From positions 372,001 to 436,000 of the forward strand of contig NZ_JAXIWG010000002.1 of the NCBI RefSeq assembly GCF_034652275.1: DNA of 64,000 nucleotides. The letters are read 5' to 3'. Shown here in pieces: positions 35,494 through 45,239 of this stretch. This DNA comes from Yoonia sp034652275. Its GTDB lineage: Bacteria > Pseudomonadota > Alphaproteobacteria > Rhodobacterales > Rhodobacteraceae. Numbering within the stretch: the stretch's first letter is position 1; every line of letters begins with the position of its first letter. A program made the position numbers and the translations under genes. The notes beneath the pieces were generated by a model that did not search any database, was not told the origin of the DNA, and worked only from the letters and a program-made list of their open reading frames with translations.

Positions 35494-37982
35494 GCGATAA
35501 CGACGGAAAAAAGCCACTCGGCCTTGGTGGGTCACGTCCAAGTAACGTGAAGCAAAGTTTTAGCCATGGGCGGACCAAAAACGTCGTGGTGGAAACCAAA
35601 CGCAAACGCGTTGTGGTGCCAAAACCCGGTGCGGCCAAGCCCGCCGGCTCGACAGGCGTGCCGATGGGCGGCGACCCGTCCAAGCGGCCTGCAGGCATCT
35701 CTGATGTCGAACTCGAACGCCGTATGAAGGCGCTCGCCATGGCGCGTGCGCGCGAAAGCGAAGAAGCCGCCAAGCGCGAAGCCGAAGAAAAAGAACGCGC
35801 CGCCGAGCGCGAGGCGCGCCGCGCCGAAATGGAAGCCAAAGAGGCCGAGGACCGCGAACGCGAAGAACGCGCCAAAGCCAAGGCCGAAGAAGAAAAGCGC
35901 AAGGCCGAACGCGCCGCCGCGAAGGTCAAGGCAGATACCGCACCTGCGGGTGCCGATGCCAGCGCCCTGCCCGGTGAAAATGCCGTTGATCGTCCGTCCG
36001 CCGCCGGTCCCCGCAAGGTCGACCGCGAACGCGAAGCCCGTGAAAAGGCCGCCAAGGTCAAGCCCGGCCGCGAAGACGATGGTCGGCGCGCAGGTAAACT
36101 GACTCTGAACGACGCGCTGACCGGCCGCGAAGGTGGCCGCCAGCGGTCGATGGCCGCCATGAAACGCAAGCAGGACCGCGCTCGCGCCAAGGCGATGGGT
36201 GGGTCTGCCGAACGTGAAAAGGTCTTCCGGGATGTGGCGCTGCCGCCCGCGATCACCGTGTCGGAACTGGCCAACCGGATGGCGGAACGTGTCGCCGACG
36301 TGGTCAAGGCTTTGATGCAGAACGGTATCATGGCGACGCAGAACCAGTCGATCGACGCCGATACCGCCGAACTGATCATCGAAGAATTCGGCCACACCGT
36401 TGTCCGCGTGTCGGATGCCGACGTGGAAGACGTGATCAAACAGGTTCTTGATGATCCAAAAGACCTGATTTCGCGGCCTCCGATCGTCACGATCATGGGC
36501 CACGTCGACCACGGCAAGACGTCGCTGCTTGATGCGATCCGCAACGCCAAGGTTGTCGCGGGCGAAGCTGGCGGGATCACCCAGCATATCGGTGCCTATC
36601 AGGTGAAAACCGATTCTGGCTCGATGCTGACTTTCCTCGACACGCCGGGCCACGCGGCCTTTACCTCGATGCGGTCGCGCGGGGCACAGGTGACGGATAT
36701 CGTCGTGCTGGTGGTTGCCGCCGATGACGCCGTGATGCCGCAGACGGTCGAGGCGATCAACCACGCGAAAGCGGCCAAGGTGCCGATGATCGTGGCGATC
36801 AACAAGATCGACAAGCCATCCGCCAACCCAGACAAGGTCCGCACAGACCTTTTGATGCACGAAGTCGTCGTCGAAAAGATGTCCGGTGATGTGCAGGATG
36901 TCGAAGTGTCGGCGCTGACGGGCAAAGGTCTGGACAATCTGCTGGAAGCCATCGCGCTGCAGGCGGAAATCCTTGAACTGAAAGCCAACCCTGATCGCGC
37001 CGCCGTTGGTGCCGTGATCGAGGCGCAGCTTGATATCGGCCGCGGCCCCGTCGCCACGGTTCTGATCCAGAACGGCACCTTGCGGCAGGGTGATATCTTT
37101 GTCGTGGGCGAACAGTACGGCAAGGTCCGCGCGCTGATCAACGACAAGGGCGAACGTGTGGCCGAAGCTGGCCCCGCCGTTCCTGTCGAGGTGCTGGGTC
37201 TGAACGGCACGCCAGAAGCGGGCGATGTGCTGAACGTTGTCGCGACAGAAGCACAGGCGCGCGAAATCGCAGAATACCGTGAAAAGGCGTCCAAGGAAAA
37301 GCGTGCTGCTGCCGGTGCTGCCACCACGCTGGAACAGCTGATGGCGAATGCCAAGGCCAACCAGAACGTCAGCGAATTGCCCATTGTGGTGAAGGCCGAC
37401 GTGCAAGGTTCTGCCGAAGCGATCGTTCAGGCGATGGAAAAGATCGGCAACGACGAAGTCCGCGTGCGCGTGCTGCATTCGGGTGTCGGTGCGATCACCG
37501 AAACCGATATCGGCCTTGCCGAGGCTTCGGGCGCGCCGGTGTTCGGCTTTAACGTCCGTGCAAACGCGACAGCGCGCAATTCCGCCAACCAGAAGGGCGT
37601 GGAGATCCGCTATTACTCGGTGATCTACGATCTTGTGGATGACGTGAAGAAAGCCGCATCCGGTCTGCTGTCTGCTGAAATCCGCGAAAAGTTCATCGGC
37701 TATGCGACCATCAAGGATGTGTTCAAAGTGTCCAACGTCGGCAAGGTCGCGGGCTGTCTGGTCACCGAAGGTGTGGCGCGCCGCTCTGCCGGTGTGCGCC
37801 TGCTGCGCGACGATGTCGTGATCCACGAAGGCACGCTCAAGACCCTCAAACGCTTCAAGGACGAAGTGGCCGAGGTTCAGTCTGGTCAGGAATGCGGCAT
37901 GGCGTTTGAAAACTACGATGATGTCCGCCCCGGCGACGTGATCGAGATTTTCGAGCGGGAATCGGTCGAACGGAACCTGTAA
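35490..37982 (+). CDS. infB: Translation initiation factor IF-2
   Basis: IF-2 is the GTPase that brings initiator tRNA to the 30S subunit and promotes subunit joining. The 830-residue product has a charged, low-complexity N terminus of Ala/Glu/Arg/Lys repeats (residues about 70-240), the IF2_N helix domain, and the GTPase domain with G1 GHVDHGKTS near residue 335, DTPGHA and NKID. Domains II-IV follow and the C-terminal fMet-tRNA domain is complete (KFIGYATIKDVFKVS, ending ESVERNL). It is the last gene of the operon and is followed by a strong terminator. Confidence 0.97.
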   Translation: MSDNDGKKPLGLGGSRPSNVKQSFSHGRTKNVVVETKRKRVVVPKPGAAKPAGSTGVPMGGDPSKRPAGISDVELERRMKALAMARARESEEAAKREAEEKERAAEREARRAEMEAKEAEDREREERAKAKAEEEKRKAERAAAKVKADTAPAGADASALPGENAVDRPSAAGPRKVDREREAREKAAKVKPGREDDGRRAGKLTLNDALTGREGGRQRSMAAMKRKQDRARAKAMGGSAEREKVFRDVALPPAITVSELANRMAERVADVVKALMQNGIMATQNQSIDADTAELIIEEFGHTVVRVSDADVEDVIKQVLDDPKDLISRPPIVTIMGHVDHGKTSLLDAIRNAKVVAGEAGGITQHIGAYQVKTDSGSMLTFLDTPGHAAFTSMRSRGAQVTDIVVLVVAADDAVMPQTVEAINHAKAAKVPMIVAINKIDKPSANPDKVRTDLLMHEVVVEKMSGDVQDVEVSALTGKGLDNLLEAIALQAEILELKANPDRAAVGAVIEAQLDIGRGPVATVLIQNGTLRQGDIFVVGEQYGKVRALINDKGERVAEAGPAVPVEVLGLNGTPEAGDVLNVVATEAQAREIAEYREKASKEKRAAAGAATTLEQLMANAKANQNVSELPIVVKADVQGSAEAIVQAMEKIGNDEVRVRVLHSGVGAITETDIGLAEASGAPVFGFNVRANATARNSANQKGVEIRYYSVIYDLVDDVKKAASGLLSAEIREKFIGYATIKDVFKVSNVGKVAGCLVTEGVARRSAGVRLLRDDVVIHEGTLKTLKRFKDEVAEVQSGQECGMAFENYDDVRPGDVIEIFERESVERNL

Positions 37983-37999
37983 AGGCTTCTGTCATGAAG

Positions 38000-38029
38000 A
38001 AAAAGGCGGCCCCTTGGGCCGCCTTTTTT
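38000..38029. terminator. Bidirectional terminator between infB and mutT-like gene
   Basis: A 10-bp stem AAGGCGGCCC / GGGCCGCCTT with a 3-base loop, flanked by A residues on the left and T residues on the right, lies between convergent genes and overlaps the stop of the Nudix gene. Confidence 0.85.
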
Positions 38030-38426
38030 ATAACCAGTCCCGCAGGATCGGGATCAGCGGAATGTCCGCCGCGGGCATCGGATAATCACGCAATTCATTC
38101 ACCCGCACCCATTTCAGCGCCTGCCCTTCGCGCGATTGCGGCGTGCCTTCCCATTTGCGGCAGGCAAAAAGCGGCATGAGCAGGTGGAAATCGGGATAGG
38201 CGTGGCTGGCGAATGTCAGCGGTGCAAGGCAGGACGCCCATGTGCCGATGCCCAGTTCCTCGTGCAACTCGCGGATCAGCGCGGCCTCGGGGGTTTCGCT
38301 TTGCTCGACTTTGCCACCCGGAAACTCCCACAGACCGGCCATCGCCTTGCCTTCGGGACGCTGTGCTAGCAGCACCCGCCCGTCCGCGTCAATCAGCGCG
38401 ACCGCCGAAACAAGAACTAGTTTCAC
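38028..38426 (-). CDS. mutT: 8-oxo-dGTP diphosphatase-type Nudix protein (MutT-like)
   Basis: A 132-residue Nudix enzyme of the MutT type, which removes oxidised guanine nucleotides from the pool. The family start VSAVALIDADGRVLLAQRPEGKAMAGLWEFPGGKV is followed by the Nudix box REL-H-E-E-L-G-I. The start codon is GTG at 38426, four bases overlapping the argJ stop, so it is translated together with argJ. The role of MutT is well known but the assignment rests on the LWEFPGGKV pattern. Confidence 0.88.
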   Translation of the reverse strand: MKLVLVSAVALIDADGRVLLAQRPEGKAMAGLWEFPGGKVEQSETPEAALIRELHEELGIGTWASCLAPLTFASHAYPDFHLLMPLFACRKWEGTPQSREGQALKWVRVNELRDYPMPAADIPLIPILRDWL

Positions 38427-39637
38427 GACCGGTAATCGGCGTTGATGTCGATGTAACCATGCGTCAGATCGCAGGTCCAGACCGTGCTGTGCCCCGATCC
38501 AAGCCCCAGATCGACACCGATAACCAGTTCGGCATTCTTCATATAGGCACTGGTGGCATCTTCGGAATAATCCGGTGCGCGCCAGCCGTTTTCGGCGACG
38601 GTGATATCCCCGAACCGGATCGACAGGCGGTCACGGTCCGCCTGCGCGCCGGATTTGCCCACGGCCATGACGATCCGACCCCAGTTGGCATCCTGCCCCG
38701 CAATCGCCGTCTTGACGAGCGGGCTGTTGGCGATTGCCATCGCCACCTTGCGGGCATCCGCATCATCGGCGGCACCCGTCACGGCAACGGTTACAAACTT
38801 GGTCGCCCCTTCGCCGTCGCGCACCACCTGATGCGCAAGGTCCAGCATCACGCCATGCAGCGCGGCTGCAAAATCGGCATTACCGGTGACATCCACGCCA
38901 GAGGCACCCGTCGCAACCGCAACAAGGCTGTCGGATGTCGATGTGTCGCTATCCACGGTGATGCAGTTGAACGTCTGGTCATTGTGCCGCGAGACGAGCG
39001 TTTGCAGCGCCTCCTGTCCGATCAGCGCATCGGTAAAGATATAAACCAGCATCGTCGCCATATCGGGCGCGATCATGCCGGACCCCTTGGCGATCCCTGC
39101 GATCTGCACGGTCTTGCCGCCGACCGTGACGCTGGCACTGGCCCCTTTGGGGAAAGTGTCGGTCGTCATGATCGCGCGGGCGGCGTCCTTGATTGCGGCT
39201 TCGGTCTGGCCTGCGTGCAGGTCCTCCAGTTTGGCGATGATGCGGTCATGCGGCAGGGGTTCGCCGATGACGCCTGTCGAGGCGGTGAACACGCGCCCGA
39301 CCGGCACGCCGGTCAAGTCGGCTACGGCCTGCGTCAGTGCTGCAACGCTCGCCACACCGTTCTTGCCGGTAAAGGCGTTGGAATTGCCCGAATTGACAAG
39401 GATCGCGGCGGCACCGGACGGATCACCGCCCAGTTTCGCCTGACAATCCAGCACAGGCGCGGACCGTGTGGCAGATCGGGTGAAGACCCCCGCCACCGCA
39501 GACCCCGGCGCTGCGATGGCCAGCATCACATCGGTCCGGTTCTTGTATTTGACCCCCGCCGCAGCACTGGCAAAAGTCACACCCGCGATCACGGGCAGGT
39601 CGGGAAATTGCGCAGGCGCAAGCGGCGAGGTTTTCAT
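38423..39637 (-). CDS. argJ: Bifunctional glutamate N-acetyltransferase / amino-acid N-acetyltransferase
   Basis: ArgJ recycles the acetyl group in arginine synthesis and, in bifunctional members, makes the first N-acetylglutamate. The 404-residue precursor is cut by itself between Ala and Thr in the motif A-T-M-L (segment GMIAPDMATMLVYIFTDA near residue 195). The start MKTSPLAPAQFPDLPVI and the C-terminal VWTCDLTHGYIDINADYRS are typical. It sits 6 bp after the PPIase gene and overlaps mutT by four bases. Confidence 0.96.
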   Translation of the reverse strand: MKTSPLAPAQFPDLPVIAGVTFASAAAGVKYKNRTDVMLAIAAPGSAVAGVFTRSATRSAPVLDCQAKLGGDPSGAAAILVNSGNSNAFTGKNGVASVAALTQAVADLTGVPVGRVFTASTGVIGEPLPHDRIIAKLEDLHAGQTEAAIKDAARAIMTTDTFPKGASASVTVGGKTVQIAGIAKGSGMIAPDMATMLVYIFTDALIGQEALQTLVSRHNDQTFNCITVDSDTSTSDSLVAVATGASGVDVTGNADFAAALHGVMLDLAHQVVRDGEGATKFVTVAVTGAADDADARKVAMAIANSPLVKTAIAGQDANWGRIVMAVGKSGAQADRDRLSIRFGDITVAENGWRAPDYSEDATSAYMKNAELVIGVDLGLGSGHSTVWTCDLTHGYIDINADYRS

Positions 39638-39643
39638 GTCAGA

Positions 39644-40486
39644 TCAATCCAGCAATTCGACCTGATTGATCACGCTTGGATCGAAAGCGCCTTCTTCGGG
39701 GCGTTCCACGGTGGTCGCGGCGGACAGTTCATCCAGATAGGCCATCACGGCAGCTTCCTGCAGTTCGGCGGTCAATTGCGGCGCGACCTGTTCGAGGGTC
39801 GGTGTCGGGCGGGCGCGCTGATCGACAAGAGTGACGATATGCCAGCCGAACTGGGTTTCGAACGGGTCGGATACGCCGCCCACTTCGAGCGCCATGACAG
39901 CGGTTTCGAATTCTTGCACCATCGCGCCTTCGCCGAACCAGCCCAGATCGCCGCCACTGGCGCTGGTCACATCGGTCGAAACGGCGGCTGCAACTTCGGC
40001 GAATGGTTCGCCTGCATCAAGCTGCGCCTTAGCGGCGTTGGCTTCTTCTTCGGTTTCGACCAGCAGGTGTGCTGCGCGGAATTCCGGGATTTCAGGCGCA
40101 TTGGCAAAGCGTTCCTGGTAGGCTTCTTCAAGCAATTCCGGCGTGATTGCGGTTTCGGCGATATCGGTGATCACTTGCGCGGCCAGCAAGGACCGGCGTT
40201 CATTTTCGATCGTGTAACGCACACTTGGGGGTGTCTCTTCCAGCACATCGGCCAGAAGCTGCTGCTGCACCAGTTGGTCAACCAGCCCGGTGAACAGGAT
40301 CTCGTCGGGAAACTGCGCATATTGTGGCGGCAACATGGACCGAGCGATGATCAGCTCGCCCACGGTGATTTCGGTGTCGCCGACTTTGGCGACGACAGTA
40401 TCGGCGGTTACGTCCTGCGCGAATGCACCAGTCGTCACGGACAGCGAAACCGCCGCGGCCCCCAAAAATGTAACATGTTTCAGCAT
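39644..40486 (-). CDS. Periplasmic parvulin-type peptidyl-prolyl isomerase
   Basis: A 280-residue exported PPIase. Signal peptide: MLKHVTFLGAAAVSLSVTTGAFAQ, cut near residue 24. Residues about 40-125 form the helical N-terminal chaperone part; residues about 135-235 form the parvulin domain (FRAAHLLVETEEEANAAKAQL, GDLGWFGEGAMVQEF and TQFGWHIVTL). The start at 40486 has AAGGGA seven bases upstream; a longer in-frame start at 40513 is less likely. SurA or PpiD-like roles are possible. It leads the PPIase-argJ-mutT operon and is divergent from secA. Confidence 0.9.
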   Translation of the reverse strand: MLKHVTFLGAAAVSLSVTTGAFAQDVTADTVVAKVGDTEITVGELIIARSMLPPQYAQFPDEILFTGLVDQLVQQQLLADVLEETPPSVRYTIENERRSLLAAQVITDIAETAITPELLEEAYQERFANAPEIPEFRAAHLLVETEEEANAAKAQLDAGEPFAEVAAAVSTDVTSASGGDLGWFGEGAMVQEFETAVMALEVGGVSDPFETQFGWHIVTLVDQRARPTPTLEQVAPQLTAELQEAAVMAYLDELSAATTVERPEEGAFDPSVINQVELLD

Positions 40487-40523
40487 TAAACGATCCCTTG
40501 ATAGGCCGCGCAACCGCCCGGCG

Positions 40524-40552
40524 TTGACACTCTATATCCGGCCCCTTACATC
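40524..40552 (+). promoter_or_regulatory. Candidate sigma-70-type promoter of secA
   Basis: A perfect TTGACA at 40524-40529 is followed after 17 bases by TACATC, a weak match to TATAAT. It lies in the 195-bp divergent spacer, about 130 bp upstream of secA. Confidence 0.35.
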
Positions 40553-40681
40553 CCTTGAAAGCCTCGAGGAGGCCGGAAGTAGTGCGAATTTGGCCCCTTT
40601 GTATGTGGCTGGCGGCCTGCCTACAAGCAACCTCCTCTCAAATAGATGTCAGACAGGCGCGTCAGCGCCGGCGGAGAGAAT

Positions 40682-43387
40682 ATGCTCGGTATCGGATCGA
40701 TTGCCAAAAAGGTGTTTGGCTCTGCCAATGATCGCAAAGTCAAATCCGCCCGGCCGCTTGTCGCGCAGATCAATGCGTTGGAGCCGCAGTTTCAGGCGCT
40801 GAGCGATGATGCACTGAAGGCCAAGACCCAGGAATTCCGCGACCGTGCGCTGAAAGGCGAAAGCCTTGACGCGCTGTTGCCCGAAGCCTTTGCCAACTGC
40901 CGCGAGGCTGCGCGGCGTGCGCTGGGTCTGCGGGCTTTTGACACGCAGTTGCTGGGCGGCATTTTCCTGCATCAGGGCAATATCGCCGAAATGAAGACCG
41001 GCGAAGGCAAGACGCTTGTGGCGACCTTTCCCGCCTATCTGAACGCGCTGACCGGCAAGGGCGTGCATATCGTTACCGTGAACGATTACCTTGCCCGTCG
41101 CGACGCCGAATGGATGAGCAAGGTTTACGGCGCGCTCGGCATGACCACCGGCGTTGTCGTGCCCGAACAGGGCGAGGCTGACAAAAAGGCCGCCTATGCC
41201 TGTGACGTGACCTATGCGACGAACAACGAACTGGGGTTCGATTACCTGCGCGACAACATGAAGTCCGAACTGGACCAGATGTACCAGCGCTACCACAATT
41301 TCGCGATCGTGGACGAGGTGGACAGTATCCTGATCGACGAGGCACGCACGCCGCTGATCATTTCCGGCCCCGCGCAGGACCGCAGCGAGATGTATGCGGC
41401 GATCAACAAAGTGATCCCCGATATCCTGCCCGAGCATTACACGCTGGATGAAAAGGCCCGTCAGGCGACTTTCACCGAGGAAGGCAACGATTTCCTCGAA
41501 GAAAAACTGGCCGCTCTTGGTTTGCTGCCCGAAGGTCAGACACTTTACGACCCCGAAAGCGCCACGCTGGTCCATCATGTCAGCCAAGCCTTGCGCGCGC
41601 ATGTCCTGTTCACCAAGGAAAAGGACTATATCGTCCGCGACGATCAGGTCGTGCTGATCGACGAATTCACCGGCCGCATGATGATTGGCCGTCGCCTGTC
41701 GGATGGTTTGCATCAGGCAATCGAGGCTAAGGAAGGCGTGACGATCAAGCCTGAAAACGTGACACTCGCCTCGGTGACATTCCAGAATTATTTCCGCCTT
41801 TACGACAAGCTGGGCGGCATGACAGGCACCGCCGCGACCGAAGCCGACGAATTCCGCGAAATCTATAACCTTGGCGTGGTCGAGGTGCCGACGAACCGCC
41901 CTGTCGCGCGGGTTGATGAACACGATCAGGTTTACCGCACCGCCAAGGAAAAATTCGACGGCGTTGTCAGCGAGATCAAGGAAGCCCATGCCAAGGGCCA
42001 GCCGATCCTTGTGGGCACCACTTCTATCGAAAAATCCGAGTTTCTGGCTGGGCTGCTGCGCGCCGAAGGTATCACCTTCAACGTGCTGAACGCCCGCCAG
42101 CATGAACAAGAGGCGCAGATCGTCGCCGATGCCGGCAAGCTGAATGCAGTGACTATCGCCACCAACATGGCCGGTCGCGGCACCGACATCCAGCTAGGCG
42201 GCAACGTGGAAATGCGCGTTCTGCAGGCCATGGCTGCCGATCCAGAGGTCGACCCCGAAGCGCTGCGCGCCCGGATCGAAGCTGAAGTCGCGGATGAAAA
42301 GGAAAAGGTCAAAGCGGCGGGCGGATTGTTTGTGCTGGCTACCGAACGGCACGAAAGCCGCCGGATCGACAACCAGCTGCGCGGCCGGTCGGGTCGTCAG
42401 GGTGACCCGGGGCGGTCGACGTTCTTTTTGTCTCTCGAAGACGATCTGATGCGCATTTTCGGGTCCGAGCGGCTGGAAAAGGTTCTGTCCGGTCTGGGCA
42501 TGAAAGAAGGCGAAGCCATCGTCCACCCTTGGGTCAACAAATCGCTGGAACGCGCGCAGGCCAAGGTCGAGGCGCGCAACTTTGACATCCGCAAGCAGTT
42601 GTTGAAATTCGACGATGTGATGAACGAGCAGCGCAAGGTCGTGTTTTCCCAGCGCCGCGAGATCATGGAAAGCGCGGATCTCGCCGATGTCGTCAAGGAT
42701 ATGCGCGATCAGGTGATCGACGATCTGGTCACGATCTATATGCCGCCGAAATCCTATGCCGATCAATGGGATGCCGAAGGTCTGAAGGCCGATATTGCGG
42801 CGCATCTTGGACTTGATCTGCCCGTCGTTGACTGGGCGGCCGAAGAAGGCGTTGACGACGATGTCATGCGCGAACGTCTGGAAGAAGCCGCCGACAAATA
42901 CATGGGCGAAAAGGCTGATGCCTTTGGCGCCGAGACGATGCGCAATGTCGAAAAGCAGATCCTGCTGAAAACCATCGACGAAAAATGGCGCGAACATCTG
43001 CTGACGCTGGAACATCTGCGGTCTGTCGTGGGGATGCGCGGCTATGCCCAGCGTGATCCGCTGAACGAATACAAGACTGAAGGTTTCCAGCTTTTTGAAA
43101 AGCTGCTGGACAGTCTGCGCACCGATGTCACCAAGAAACTGTCGCAGATCCGCCCGATGTCGAAAGAGGAACAGGAACGTCTGATCGCGCAATTCCGTGA
43201 ACAGCAGGCTGCCGCTGCTGCCGCCGTTGCAGCTGCCAGCGCACCGACACTGGCCCCGACAGAGGCTGCAGCGCGCGACGGATTCGATGAAAACGATCCG
43301 GCAACATGGGGCAATCCGGGGCGCAACGACCTTTGCCCCTGCGGGTCTGGCAAGAAGTTCAAGCATTGCCATGGGCGCTTTGCCTGA
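40682..43387 (+). CDS. secA: Preprotein translocase ATPase SecA
   Basis: SecA drives export through SecYEG. The 901-residue product has Walker A MKTGEGKT near residues 104-111, the DEAD-like motif VDEVDSILIDEART near 208-221, motif TNMAGRGTDIQLGG, the substrate-binding and scaffold domains, and the C-terminal zinc motif C-P-C-G-S-G-K-K-F-K-H-C-H. The ATG at 40682 has GGAGAGA four bases before it; a longer frame from 40646 is not supported. It is divergent from the PPIase, a periplasmic folding factor. The full-length protein is intact. Confidence 0.97.
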   Translation: MLGIGSIAKKVFGSANDRKVKSARPLVAQINALEPQFQALSDDALKAKTQEFRDRALKGESLDALLPEAFANCREAARRALGLRAFDTQLLGGIFLHQGNIAEMKTGEGKTLVATFPAYLNALTGKGVHIVTVNDYLARRDAEWMSKVYGALGMTTGVVVPEQGEADKKAAYACDVTYATNNELGFDYLRDNMKSELDQMYQRYHNFAIVDEVDSILIDEARTPLIISGPAQDRSEMYAAINKVIPDILPEHYTLDEKARQATFTEEGNDFLEEKLAALGLLPEGQTLYDPESATLVHHVSQALRAHVLFTKEKDYIVRDDQVVLIDEFTGRMMIGRRLSDGLHQAIEAKEGVTIKPENVTLASVTFQNYFRLYDKLGGMTGTAATEADEFREIYNLGVVEVPTNRPVARVDEHDQVYRTAKEKFDGVVSEIKEAHAKGQPILVGTTSIEKSEFLAGLLRAEGITFNVLNARQHEQEAQIVADAGKLNAVTIATNMAGRGTDIQLGGNVEMRVLQAMAADPEVDPEALRARIEAEVADEKEKVKAAGGLFVLATERHESRRIDNQLRGRSGRQGDPGRSTFFLSLEDDLMRIFGSERLEKVLSGLGMKEGEAIVHPWVNKSLERAQAKVEARNFDIRKQLLKFDDVMNEQRKVVFSQRREIMESADLADVVKDMRDQVIDDLVTIYMPPKSYADQWDAEGLKADIAAHLGLDLPVVDWAAEEGVDDDVMRERLEEAADKYMGEKADAFGAETMRNVEKQILLKTIDEKWREHLLTLEHLRSVVGMRGYAQRDPLNEYKTEGFQLFEKLLDSLRTDVTKKLSQIRPMSKEEQERLIAQFREQQAAAAAAVAAASAPTLAPTEAAARDGFDENDPATWGNPGRNDLCPCGSGKKFKHCHGRFA

Positions 43388-43481
43388 GGATTGACACAAA
43401 CTTGACGCCTTAGCGTCGTGTTTGAGACCTTCTCAGACCACGGTCCGGGCGTATGGTATCCCTTGAAAAGCAGGGGTGTCC

Positions 43482-44465
43482 ATGTTTGGAATCATGACGT
43501 TCAGGTCTGCGGCAGTTGTTCTCGCCTTGGCGATTGGCGCGGGATATGTCGTGCAAAGTGACTTGATCGGCACATCAGCCGGGCCAACGGCGCCGCTTCC
43601 TGCAAGCATTTCTGCCCAGCCCAGATCGCTGTCGCTGGTATTGAACACCCAAGGCACGCCTGCTTTCGGCTTTCCCGATGATACATTCCGGCCAGCGCGG
43701 CATGACCTGACCACGATGTCGACCGTCCCCGTCCCCGCCGTCTATGTCGAGGCTGCCGTCCCCCGCCTTGGCACGATCATGGCGACGCCTGATTCGGCCT
43801 GCCCTGTCGCGCTGTCTGCGCGGCGTGCGGCGGATGCGATGGTGACCTTGACCGCGACCCTGCCATGCGCCCCTGACACCGATGTGCTTATCGCGCATGA
43901 CCTGATCCGCTTTTCGGCACGGACTGATTCCGAAGGCCTGCTTGAAACGCTGGTGCCTGCTTTGTCGGTTGAGGCTGAGTTCGTGTTGTTCACTGCCAAC
44001 GTCGAACAGGCGCGGGTCACGATCCCTGTGCCGGCCCTGCGCAATTACGACCGTGCCGTCCTGCAATGGCGGGGTGCCGGGAACCTGCAATTGCATTCCT
44101 TTGCCGCCGGTGCAGAGGTTGGCGATCCCGGCCATGTCTGGTCGGCGTCGGTTCAGGATACGATCGGATCGCGCGGCACCGTGCAGCGGCTTGGCACGGG
44201 CAGCGCCGATCCGTCCTATAGCGCAGAAGTCTTTACCTACCCTCAAGGCGGTTGGCAGGGTGCAACGGACATGGCGCTCAAGATAGGGGTTGTGCTGACG
44301 GCTGAAAACTGTGGCCGCGCGATGCCCGTCACGACGTTCCAGATCAACCGGGGTGATCTGGTGATGCGCCGCGACATGTCATTGCGCTTGCCGGGCTGCG
44401 ATGGGGCTGGGTCGGTCGTTCTGCTGGACGACCGCTTTACCCCGCCGATGCCTGCCTTGCGCTGA
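43482..44465 (+). CDS. Predicted membrane-anchored exported protein, unknown function
   Basis: A 327-residue protein I do not recognise. It begins with a single hydrophobic segment (about residues 5-25, RSAAVVLALAIGAGYVVQ) that may be an uncleaved signal anchor, and the rest is rich in Ala, Val, Thr and Pro with strand-like periodicity, so it is probably periplasmic. Four Cys (two near PDSACPVAL and TLPCAPD, and two near AENCGRAMP and RLPGCDG) could form two disulfides. AGGGG lies five bases before the ATG at 43482. It is 94 bp downstream of secA on the same strand; a role in secretion cannot be inferred from that alone. Confidence 0.6.
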   Translation: MFGIMTFRSAAVVLALAIGAGYVVQSDLIGTSAGPTAPLPASISAQPRSLSLVLNTQGTPAFGFPDDTFRPARHDLTTMSTVPVPAVYVEAAVPRLGTIMATPDSACPVALSARRAADAMVTLTATLPCAPDTDVLIAHDLIRFSARTDSEGLLETLVPALSVEAEFVLFTANVEQARVTIPVPALRNYDRAVLQWRGAGNLQLHSFAAGAEVGDPGHVWSASVQDTIGSRGTVQRLGTGSADPSYSAEVFTYPQGGWQGATDMALKIGVVLTAENCGRAMPVTTFQINRGDLVMRRDMSLRLPGCDGAGSVVLLDDRFTPPMPALR

Positions 44466-44467
44466 GA

Positions 44468-45205
44468 TCAGAACAGTCCCTGGGCGCGAAAGCTGATTTC
44501 GCAGGATTTGCCGATGATCAGGTGGTCATGCACCGTGATCCCAAGCGTTTTCGCCGCATCGCTGATCTGGCGGGTCATCGTGATATCGGCCTGCGATGGC
44601 GTGGGGTCACCGGACGGATGGTTATGCACAAGGATCATCGACGCCGCGTTCAGTTCCAAGGCGCGCTTCACCACCTCGCGCGGGTAGACGGGCACATGGT
44701 CCAGCGTGCCCTTGGCCTGTTCTTCATCCGCGATCAGGACGTTTTTGGTGTCCAAAAACAGGATGCGGAATTGTTCGGTATCGCGATGCGCCATGACCGT
44801 GTGGCAATAAGTCAGCAAAGCATCCCAGCTTGAGACGACATGCCGCTGCATTACGCGTGCGCGTGCCAGCCTGTGCGCTGCTGCTTCGACGATCTTCAGC
44901 TCCAGCGCGACGGCGGGTCCGGCACCCTGCACCTGCCCGATCTGCGTGACACTGGCTGACAGCACCCTGTTGAAATCGCCGAAATGGTCGATCAGCGCCC
45001 GCGCGAGCGGTTTGACATCCTGCCGCGGGATCGCGCGGAACAGCACGAGTTCCAGCAATTCGTAATCGGGGATCGCCGCCGGTCCGCCCGACAGGAACCT
45101 GTCGCGCAGCCGTTGTCGGTGGTCGCGTATGTAGGACGGCAGTTTGCCCGCAGGCGGGATGTCGGTTTCAGGGAAAAGACTGCGGGATTCGGCAAGATGG
45201 GTCAT
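44468..45205 (-). CDS. radC: RadC family JAB-domain protein
   Basis: A 245-residue RadC protein. An N-terminal helix-hairpin-helix part (LSASVTQIGQVQGAGPAVALELK) is followed by the JAB1/MPN-like domain with the motif E-x-n-H-x-H-x10-D, seen as HNHPSGDPTPSQAD. The protein family was first linked to DNA repair, but that role is disputed, and its true function is uncertain. The stop lies 2 bp from the end of the unknown exported protein gene on the other strand. It begins 34 bp downstream of dnaJ and may be its operon partner. Confidence 0.92.
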   Translation of the reverse strand: MTHLAESRSLFPETDIPPAGKLPSYIRDHRQRLRDRFLSGGPAAIPDYELLELVLFRAIPRQDVKPLARALIDHFGDFNRVLSASVTQIGQVQGAGPAVALELKIVEAAAHRLARARVMQRHVVSSWDALLTYCHTVMAHRDTEQFRILFLDTKNVLIADEEQAKGTLDHVPVYPREVVKRALELNAASMILVHNHPSGDPTPSQADITMTRQISDAAKTLGITVHDHLIIGKSCEISFRAQGLF

Positions 45206-45239
45206 GCCACATCCTGCCGGATCGCTGGTTACCGGACCG

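Noticed and set aside
35532..37826. Long minus-strand open frame opposite infB (764 codons)
   Set aside because: Antisense to infB, with His- and Arg-rich low-complexity composition.
38213..40489. Long plus-strand open frame opposite argJ and the PPIase gene (758 codons)
   Set aside because: It is antisense to two well-recognised genes, is rich in Arg, His and Gly as expected of GC-rich shadow frames, and shows no domain.
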